37,389 bases of DNA from Elusimicrobiota bacterium (GTDB lineage: Bacteria > Elusimicrobiota > Elusimicrobia > Elusimicrobiales > Elusimicrobiaceae): the NCBI GenBank assembly GCA_009778915.1, contig WRFH01000004.1, positions 1-37,389 of the forward strand, read 5' to 3'. This document shows, one piece after another, positions 31,388 through 37,389 of the stretch. The notes beneath the pieces are model-generated. The model made no database searches, was not told where the DNA came from, and worked only from the letters and a program-made list of their open reading frames with translations. Each line of letters begins with the position of its first letter. Positions within the stretch are counted from its first letter, which is position 1. Position numbers and translations under genes: made by a program.

Positions 31388-31449
31388 AGTTTTACCTCAA
31401 ACCTCTTTATTTTTGTAACATATATATTATATAAAATAAGGAGTTGTCT

Positions 31450-32763
31450 ATGAAGAAAGTATGCATGGTCGGGACCGGTTATGTAGGGCTTGTCAGCGGC
31501 GCGTGTTTTGCCCACTTGGGGCACACGGTAATCTGCGTGGACAACAACGCGGCGCGCATTGAAAATCTTAAAAAAGGCATAATGCCTATTTATGAGAAAG
31601 ATTTGAAAGAGATGGTAGAGGCCTGCGTAAAAAAGGAAAATATAAGTTTTACGACTGACCTTTGCGGCGCGGTGGAAAAATCCGAAATAATTTTTATCAC
31701 CGTCGGCACGCCTTCGGACAAGAAAACCGGCGACGCGGATTTGTCCTTTGTCTTCGCCGTCGCGGCGGATATCGCGAAACACATGAAGGACGAATATAAA
31801 GTTATAGTTTTAAAATCCACCGTTCCCGTAGGCACCGCGGAAGCCGTGGAGGATATTATAAAGAAAGCGAAACCGGCGGCAAAATTTTCCGTCGTCTCAA
31901 ATCCGGAATTTCTGCGGGAAGGTTTTGCCGTGTCTGATTTTCTTAATCCGGACAGAATAGTAGTCGGCGCGAACGACGCGAAACCGCTTTCCGTCATGCG
32001 GGAACTTTATAAACCTCTGACGGACAAAGGGTTTGCGCTCCTTACCACCAACACGACTACGGCCAACATGATTAAATACGCGTCCAACTCTTTCCTCGCC
32101 ATGAAAATTATGTTTATAAACGAGATTTCCGACATGTGCGAAAAAGCCGGCGCGGACGTTACGGACGTCGCCAAAGGCGTGGGTTTGGACAGCAGAATAG
32201 GCCACAAATTTTTAAATCCCGGTCCGGGCTACGGCGGCTCTTGTTTCCCGAAGGATACTATGGCGCTTGAGCGCATGGCCAAAAAATTTGATTCCCCCCT
32301 CAAACTTGTCGAGACTACGATTGCCGAAAATAACGCCCGCCGCTTTAAAATGCTTTCCAAAATTTCCAACGCGCTGGGCGGCAATATGCGCGGCAAACGG
32401 CTGGCTGTTCTCGGCGTGACTTTTAAGGCGGAGACGGACGACATGCGCGATTCACCCAGCATAGGCATATTGTCAGAACTGCATTTAAACGGCGCCGCGC
32501 TTGACATTTACGACCCGCAGGGTAAGAAACACGGCCCGGAGTTTTTCCCGTACGCCAAATTTCACGACAGCGCGGCTGAAGCGCTGTCCGGCGCGGACGC
32601 GGCTCTTGTTCTGACGGAATGGCCGGAATTCAATAAAATCACGGCGGCGGAGTACAAAAAACTTCTCAAAACTCCGCTTGTCATAGATTTGCGTAATATG
32701 TATAAATTAGAAGATATGAAAGGCGTTGTCTACCACAGTTTGGGCCGTAAAACAGTTAAATAA
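31450..32763 (+). CDS. ugd: UDP-glucose 6-dehydrogenase
   Basis: Oxidises UDP-glucose to UDP-glucuronate, the entry compound of the L-Ara4N pathway. The 437-residue protein opens with the NAD loop M-V-G-T-G-Y-V-G-L. The catalytic Cys is C265 in G-P-G-Y-G-G-S-C-F-P-K-D. G-V-T-F-K-A-E-T-D-D-M-R-D-S-P marks the UDP-binding domain. I place the start at ATG 31450, which follows AAGGAG by 6 bases, rather than the TTG at 31444. It is divergent from arnB, so the whole UDP-Glc to L-Ara4N route is local. Confidence 0.94.
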   Translation: MKKVCMVGTGYVGLVSGACFAHLGHTVICVDNNAARIENLKKGIMPIYEKDLKEMVEACVKKENISFTTDLCGAVEKSEIIFITVGTPSDKKTGDADLSFVFAVAADIAKHMKDEYKVIVLKSTVPVGTAEAVEDIIKKAKPAAKFSVVSNPEFLREGFAVSDFLNPDRIVVGANDAKPLSVMRELYKPLTDKGFALLTTNTTTANMIKYASNSFLAMKIMFINEISDMCEKAGADVTDVAKGVGLDSRIGHKFLNPGPGYGGSCFPKDTMALERMAKKFDSPLKLVETTIAENNARRFKMLSKISNALGGNMRGKRLAVLGVTFKAETDDMRDSPSIGILSELHLNGAALDIYDPQGKKHGPEFFPYAKFHDSAAEALSGADAALVLTEWPEFNKITAAEYKKLLKTPLVIDLRNMYKLEDMKGVVYHSLGRKTVK

Positions 32764-32787
32764 AATTCAAAAAGGGAAAGGTTCAAC

Positions 32788-35133
32788 ATGAAAAAATACA
32801 TGGCGTTGGCAGCCGCTTTGCTCTGCGTTTCTTCGTCGTTAGCCGCTATGACGGACGCGGAAGCGCAAAAGCAGGCCAAAAAGATAGTCTCAAAAATGAC
32901 GCTTGAAGAAAAAATCGGACAGATGACGCAGATTACGCTTGACGTCATTATGAAAGGCACGGACAACCCGCCTTCCAACACGCTTGAAGTCGACATGGAT
33001 AAACTGCGCGAAGCCGTAGTAAAATACCACGTGGGTTCCATACTCAACTCACCCGAAAACCGCGCCAAAACCGCGCAGTGGTGGAATGACGCGATAGCGA
33101 AAATGCAAAGCGTCGCCATGAACGAAACGCGCATGAAAGTGCCGATAGTTTACGGCCTTGACCAAATGCACGGCACGACGTACACGGCCGGCGGCACTTT
33201 GTTCCCGCAGCAGATAGGGCTGGCCGCCACCTGGGACCCTTCGCACGCGCGCAAGCAGGGCGAAATTACCGCCTATGAAACCCGCGCAAGCAACGTTCCC
33301 TGGGTTTTCGCGCCGGTATTAGACCTCGGCCAGGACCCGCGCTTTCCGCGCCAGTATGAGGACTTCGGGGAGGACCCGTATTTGGCCTCGGTCTTCGGCT
33401 CCGAAATAATAAAGGGTTTGCAGGGCGATAATATGGGCGCGCCGGATAAAGTAACCGCTACGCTCAAACACTTTTTAGGCTATTCCGCTCCGTTCAGCGG
33501 CAAGGACAGAACGCCCGCCGTTATACCGTGGCACGCGCTGCTTGAGTACCACGTCCCCCCTTTCCAGGCGGGCGTTGACGCGGGCGCGGGCACCGCGATG
33601 ATAAACTCCGGCCTCATAAACGGGGAGCCCGTGCACTCAAGCAAAAAAATATTGACGGATTTGCTGCGCGGCAAAATGGGTTTTAAAGGCATGGTCGTTA
33701 CCGACTGGGAAGATATTAATAAACTTTATAACCGCGACAGAATAGCGACTTCCGTAAAGGACGCAATCAGAATTGCAATTAACGCCGGTATCGATATGTC
33801 CATGGTTCCTATGGAGTATAAGGAATTCTGCGGCGACCTTAAAGAGCTCGTCCAAGAGGGCAAAGTCAAAATGTCCCGCGTTGACGACGCGGCGACGAAA
33901 GTTGTCGCTTTAAAACTTAAACTGAATTTGTTTGACAAGCCAAATACGTTTTTAAAGGATTATCCGAATTTCCATTCCGCCGCGTCCCAGCAGGCTTCTT
34001 ACGACACGGCGGCCGATTCAATAACCCTTCTTAAAAACGACAACAATATTCTGCCGCTTAAAAAAGGGACTAAGATTTTCGCCGCCGGCCCTAACGCGAC
34101 GGATTTGCGTCCTATTTTCGGCGGGTGGACGCGCTCCTGGCAGGGCGAGAAGATATTTGAGTTTAAGCAGTCCGAAGGTTTTATAACCATGCTTGACGCG
34201 CTTAAAGAAAAATTCGGCGCGGCGAACGTAACTTTTGAACCCGGCGTAAGCTATATTCAGGTGGAAAACGCGTCAACGGACAACAACGCCGGCTCCGCCG
34301 ACGGGGAATACAAAGACGGGTTTGATAAAGCCGTCGCGGCCGCCAAAAAGGCGGACGTCATAGTCTTGTTCCTGGGCGAAAATTCTTACGCGGAAAAACC
34401 GGGCGACGTTAATGACTTATATTTGTCCGATTTGCAGACCGAACTTGCAAAAGCAATGATTCAAACCGGCAAAAAAGTTATTCTGGTTTTGAGCGAAGGC
34501 CGCCCGCGCGTCATATCAAAATTCGTGTCCGGCGTAAACGCGGTTGTGCAGACTTATCTGCCCGGCCCTTACGGCCCGGCCGCGCTTGCGGACATTCTGG
34601 CGGGCGACGTAAACCCGTCGGGCAAACTGCCTTACACGTATCCCGCGTTCCCGAATTCTTTGGTGCCGTATTATCACAAATACGCCGACGAACAGTCAAA
34701 CGCGGACGTTGTTTATACGTATAAAGGCGATTTCAACCCCGAGTTCCCGTTTGGTTTCGGGTTAAGTTACACGACGTTTAAATACGGCGGGCTGACGATT
34801 GACAAGTCTTCGCTGCCGTTAAACTCCAAGGATGAAATCACGCTTTCAGTTGACGTTACAAACACGGGCGGCGTTGAGGGTAAAGAGGTCGTGCAGCTTT
34901 ATTCAAGCACGCAATACGCCTCTCTTACGCCCGACGTAAAAAGGCTCCGCCGTTTTGAAAAGATTTCGTTAAAACCCGGAGAAACCCAAACGGTTACGTT
35001 TAAGCTGAAACTTGACGATATCTCTTTTATAAATCTTGACGACAAGCGCGTCGTCGAGCCCGGGGACATCATCTTCTCCGTCGGCAGTTCGTCAAGAGAT
35101 ATCCAAAGCAAAGTTAATTTTACCGTCAAATAA
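32788..35133 (+). CDS. bglX: Periplasmic GH3 beta-glucosidase
   Basis: Hydrolyses terminal beta-linked glucose (or a similar sugar) in the periplasm. The 781-residue protein has a signal peptide (K-K-Y-M-A-L-A-A-A-L-L-C, cleavage near S-S-L-A-A). Domain order: GH3 N-domain (about 28-340), C-domain (about 410-630) and a fibronectin-III-like domain (about 680-781, V-D-V-T-N-T-G). The nucleophile is D306 in M-V-V-T-D-W-E-D, as in SDW of the family. K-H-F-L-G-Y and G-L-D-Q-M-H-G-T are also family motifs. The substrate is not settled by sequence. The gene starts after AAGGGAAAGG. A terminator follows. Confidence 0.9.
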   Translation: MKKYMALAAALLCVSSSLAAMTDAEAQKQAKKIVSKMTLEEKIGQMTQITLDVIMKGTDNPPSNTLEVDMDKLREAVVKYHVGSILNSPENRAKTAQWWNDAIAKMQSVAMNETRMKVPIVYGLDQMHGTTYTAGGTLFPQQIGLAATWDPSHARKQGEITAYETRASNVPWVFAPVLDLGQDPRFPRQYEDFGEDPYLASVFGSEIIKGLQGDNMGAPDKVTATLKHFLGYSAPFSGKDRTPAVIPWHALLEYHVPPFQAGVDAGAGTAMINSGLINGEPVHSSKKILTDLLRGKMGFKGMVVTDWEDINKLYNRDRIATSVKDAIRIAINAGIDMSMVPMEYKEFCGDLKELVQEGKVKMSRVDDAATKVVALKLKLNLFDKPNTFLKDYPNFHSAASQQASYDTAADSITLLKNDNNILPLKKGTKIFAAGPNATDLRPIFGGWTRSWQGEKIFEFKQSEGFITMLDALKEKFGAANVTFEPGVSYIQVENASTDNNAGSADGEYKDGFDKAVAAAKKADVIVLFLGENSYAEKPGDVNDLYLSDLQTELAKAMIQTGKKVILVLSEGRPRVISKFVSGVNAVVQTYLPGPYGPAALADILAGDVNPSGKLPYTYPAFPNSLVPYYHKYADEQSNADVVYTYKGDFNPEFPFGFGLSYTTFKYGGLTIDKSSLPLNSKDEITLSVDVTNTGGVEGKEVVQLYSSTQYASLTPDVKRLRRFEKISLKPGETQTVTFKLKLDDISFINLDDKRVVEPGDIIFSVGSSSRDIQSKVNFTVK

Positions 35134-35148
35134 AATAGAAATGTTACA

Positions 35149-35179
35149 AAAAATCCCCGGCTTTCCGCCGGGGTTTTTT
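35149..35179 (+). terminator. Rho-independent terminator of bglX
   Basis: CCCCGGC pairs with GCCGGGG around TTTCC, with six T after. It also stands in front of the convergent TyrA-fusion end. Confidence 0.8.
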
Positions 35180-35197
35180 ATGTTAAAAAGAACACGG

Positions 35198-36526
35198 TTA
35201 TCTTTTTACAACAAAGAAACTTGTATAATTCTTGTCGTCGTCCTGCAAATCGCTGTCAACCGTTTCCAATTTATACATCTGCGCCAGAGCGGCGGGGCCG
35301 AGTATGGCGGTATTTTTGTCCAGCCGTCCGGCGGCCAGCGCGGCGGCGGCCATTGCGGTATCAATCAAATCGCCTTTGCCGCTTTCAAGTTTTAAGTGGA
35401 AATATTTTCTCAGCAGATTGCCGCGGCACTGTAAAAATACCTGCGGGTGCGCGGTAATTTTGGTTATTTTTTCCATAGGCACGCCGGGCAGCTTCATTAA
35501 AAAATGGCGTATGCGGATGGCAAATTCGTCGGCGATTCTGACTTTATGCCGCGCCAGCGCGTGCGTGGACTCATGCACTATGCCGCCGATGGCGTTGTGC
35601 ATGGCGAAAATGCCCAGGTCAATATCCCCGTTATGCAGCCGCTTGAGCACCCGCTCCGTCGTGTACAAATATTTTAATTCAAAATTTTTGATGTTTTTCT
35701 CTTTGATATAATGCCAAGCGGCCTCTTCGCAAAAACTGCCTTTGCCGCCCTGTATGCCTATTATTACGTAATCTTTATGCTTCTGTTCCGGCAGCAGTTT
35801 ATTGTAAAGGCTGTCATAAACGCGGCCGAGGGACAGTCGCATTTTTTTTGTGTAAGGGTTGAAATTCTGGAGGTCGCGGAAAAGCTCCCACGTGTCGTTG
35901 CAGGTAAATTCCTTTATTTGCTGCATCTGCTTTGCCCCGACGGTATCGATTGCGGACGGCTTTATTCTTAAGCCCTGCAAAAGCCTGCCCATAAAGTGCG
36001 CCAGACCTTGAGACATCGCGGCCTGTTTGTCGTGCTGCGCGGCGCTCATTTCAATAACTTTGAGGCCGCGTTTTGCAAAAAAATCTTTCCAAAATTTATA
36101 TTCCGCCGGATTCGCGCTGACGTTTTCCATGACGACGGGCAGGTTTTTATGGGCGTAGCGCAGGCTGTCCGGCCCGAACATCGGGTGCGTCAAAATTACG
36201 CGCGCGCCGGTGTTTGCCGTATATTTTTTCAGCGTTTTTTTAGGCAGCGTTTTGACGGACAGCACGTCAATTATAAGCTGGTCTTTAAAATAATTCCTGT
36301 GTTCTTTGACGGTTTTCTCAAATTTATTTATCGGCACCGCGTAAAAAATTACTTCTGACTTAAACGCTTCCGGCAGTTTTTTTACAATTTTAAAATCCGC
36401 CGCGTTTTTGAAATTTTTAAAAACCTCCGGGTTTTTGTCATAGACGGTAACGTCAAAATGTCCGGCGAACATTTTGGCCAAAACTTTGCCGAAGCGGCCG
36501 AAACCTATTATGGAAACTTTTTTCAT
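35198..36526 (-). CDS. Prephenate dehydrogenase fused to a prephenate dehydratase-like domain
   Basis: The 442-residue protein has two parts. Residues 1 to about 250 are a TyrA-type prephenate dehydrogenase: G-F-G-R-F-G-K (NAD loop), T-H-P-M-F-G-P-D (catalytic His 114 region) and Q-G-L-A-H-F-M. Residues about 255-442 look like prephenate dehydratase: G-I-Q-G-G-K-G-S-F, H-P-Q (360-362) and G-P-A-A-L-A-Q-M-Y. Usual dehydratase motifs are changed: P-I-E-N-S is F-A-M-H-N-A and T-R-F is T-S-F. No chorismate mutase or ACT domain is seen, so activity of the second half is uncertain. It overlaps the aminotransferase gene by 4 bases; together they point to tyrosine and perhaps phenylalanine synthesis. 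Confidence 0.82.
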   Translation of the reverse strand: MKKVSIIGFGRFGKVLAKMFAGHFDVTVYDKNPEVFKNFKNAADFKIVKKLPEAFKSEVIFYAVPINKFEKTVKEHRNYFKDQLIIDVLSVKTLPKKTLKKYTANTGARVILTHPMFGPDSLRYAHKNLPVVMENVSANPAEYKFWKDFFAKRGLKVIEMSAAQHDKQAAMSQGLAHFMGRLLQGLRIKPSAIDTVGAKQMQQIKEFTCNDTWELFRDLQNFNPYTKKMRLSLGRVYDSLYNKLLPEQKHKDYVIIGIQGGKGSFCEEAAWHYIKEKNIKNFELKYLYTTERVLKRLHNGDIDLGIFAMHNAIGGIVHESTHALARHKVRIADEFAIRIRHFLMKLPGVPMEKITKITAHPQVFLQCRGNLLRKYFHLKLESGKGDLIDTAMAAAALAAGRLDKNTAILGPAALAQMYKLETVDSDLQDDDKNYTSFFVVKR

Positions 36527-37389
36527 AAATACTCCTTAATTTTGCTGATATCCGAACAAAAACTGATTCTTATATATTTCTCCCCCGCCGGCCCGAAAGC
36601 CGCGCCGGGCGTGACCAACACCTGTTTTTCTTTTAACAAAAATTCCGCGTACTCCGCGCCGTTTTTAAATTTGTCCGGCACATGCGCCCATAAATAAAGC
36701 GCGGCTGACGGCGTTTGTAATTTGCAGCCCAGTTTTATAAAAACCCGCGCCAAAATATCCCGCCTGCGGGTATAACTGGCAAGCATTTTGTTACGCCATT
36801 TAACGTCGGGCTTTGACAGCGCGTATTCAGCTATTTTTTGTAAGGGCAGAGAGAGACCGCTGTCCGTCTGGCTTTTTATTTTGGCCAGCGTGTCAAGAAT
36901 TTTTTTATTACCGGCCGCAAAACCTATTCTGTAACCTGCCAGAGAAAATGTTTTGGATAAAGAGTGAAGTTCGACGGCAAAATCCCGCGCGCCTTTGATT
37001 TGCAGAATGCTGGGCGGCCGCGCGCCGCCGTAATACATTTGCGCGTAAGCGTTGTCATAAATCAGCGCGATACCGTGTTTTTTGGCAAAGGCCGCGCAGA
37101 CAGCAAGCTCTTTGAGATTTAATATTGCGCCCGTCGGATTAGACGGAAAATTCAACCAGATAAATTTGGTTTTTTTTGTTACCAGTTTTTCCAGTTCTTT
37201 AATGTCCGGCTTAAAACCGTTTTCTTCTTTAAGCGTATAATAAACTGGTTTGGCGCCTATCATAAGCGCCGGACCTGTAAAGCCGGGATAGCCTGGATTG
37301 GGCGTCAAAAATTCGTCCCCTTCGTCTAAAAGCGCTAATATCAGGTGCGTAATTCCGTCTTTGGCGCCAAGCAGCGGCACAAGATTTTC
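36523..37389 (-). CDS. Class I/II aminotransferase (N-terminus cut by window end)
   Basis: The C-terminal 288 residues or so of a PLP aminotransferase of the aspartate-aminotransferase superfamily. The frame is open to the edge, and the first visible residues E-N-L-V-P-L-L-G-A-K-D-G-I correspond to an internal family segment. P-N-P-G-Y-P-G-F, N-F-P-S-N-P-T-G-A, Y-D-N-A-Y and the PLP lysine in S-L-S-K-T-F-S-L-A-G-Y-R-I-G-F are visible, as is R-I-S-F at the end. Closest looking groups are LL-diaminopimelate and alanine/aromatic aminotransferases. Its overlap (ATGA) with the TyrA fusion suggests a role in aromatic amino acids, but diaminopimelate is possible. Confidence 0.85.
   Translation of the reverse strand, partial: ENLVPLLGAKDGITHLILALLDEGDEFLTPNPGYPGFTGPALMIGAKPVYYTLKEENGFKPDIKELEKLVTKKTKFIWLNFPSNPTGAILNLKELAVCAAFAKKHGIALIYDNAYAQMYYGGARPPSILQIKGARDFAVELHSLSKTFSLAGYRIGFAAGNKKILDTLAKIKSQTDSGLSLPLQKIAEYALSKPDVKWRNKMLASYTRRRDILARVFIKLGCKLQTPSAALYLWAHVPDKFKNGAEYAEFLLKEKQVLVTPGAAFGPAGEKYIRISFCSDISKIKEYL

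Overview
This window looks like a chromosomal segment of a Gram-negative, fermentative, probably host-associated bacterium. The best guess is a gut lineage of Elusimicrobiota, inferred without a database search. Supporting points are a class III-type prepilin with a short soluble domain, several very cysteine-rich secreted proteins, an ethanol-fermentation AdhE, and a complete lipid A aminoarabinose set, which implies an outer membrane. Most genes are housekeeping or envelope genes. No plasmid, integrase, insertion sequence or CRISPR array was seen.

Layout, left to right. (1) 1-2606: the 3' part of a large secreted Cys-rich repeat protein converges, across a bidirectional terminator, on a yggS/DUF167 pair. 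(2) 2729-6075: a sigma-70 family factor, apt, tRNA-Arg(CCU) and a DEAD-box helicase, separated by copies of a palindromic repeat (family R1). (3) 6327-9647: adhE and a second secreted Cys-rich protein. (4) 10147-14445: a CPA1-type cation/proton antiporter, then a glnA-guaA pair in which the GMP synthase has a shrunken glutaminase domain; a 65-bp perfect palindrome ends the pair. (5) 14525-18138: a membrane-anchored protein with a pilin-like C-terminus, then tyrS-mltG-osmC. (6) 18139-19742: a textbook promoter driving an isolated phage-type terminase pair. (7) 19856-24855: AsmA-like protein, tandem-PC4 DNA-binding protein, duplicated beta-barrel protein, ArnE/F-like small transporter and a type IV pilin whose start codon lies in a long hairpin. 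(8) 24859-32763: arnB-arnC-arnA(formyltransferase)-arnA(decarboxylase)-arnT-arnD on the minus strand, with ugd divergent. (9) 32788-37389: a GH3 beta-glucosidase, then on the minus strand an aminotransferase (cut by the window end) overlapping a TyrA-prephenate-dehydratase-like fusion.

Genes that work together: ugd and the arn genes supply UDP-glucuronate, convert it to UDP-L-Ara4N, pass it to undecaprenyl phosphate and transfer it to lipid A. The small EamA-family protein nearby is a plausible flippase for this route. glnA and guaA sit together, which makes sense if the altered GMP synthase uses free ammonia. The aminotransferase and TyrA fusion suggest aromatic amino-acid synthesis.

Two families of intergenic inverted-arm repeats (R1 about 130 bp, R2 about 150-220 bp) recur through the window. 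Some copies end in a Shine-Dalgarno-like sequence directly before a start codon (apt, glnA). The most unusual items are the truncated-glutaminase GMP synthase, the pilin-domain fusion, the orphan terminase pair, the start-codon hairpin of the pilin, the 65-bp palindrome and the repeats that carry a ribosome binding site.
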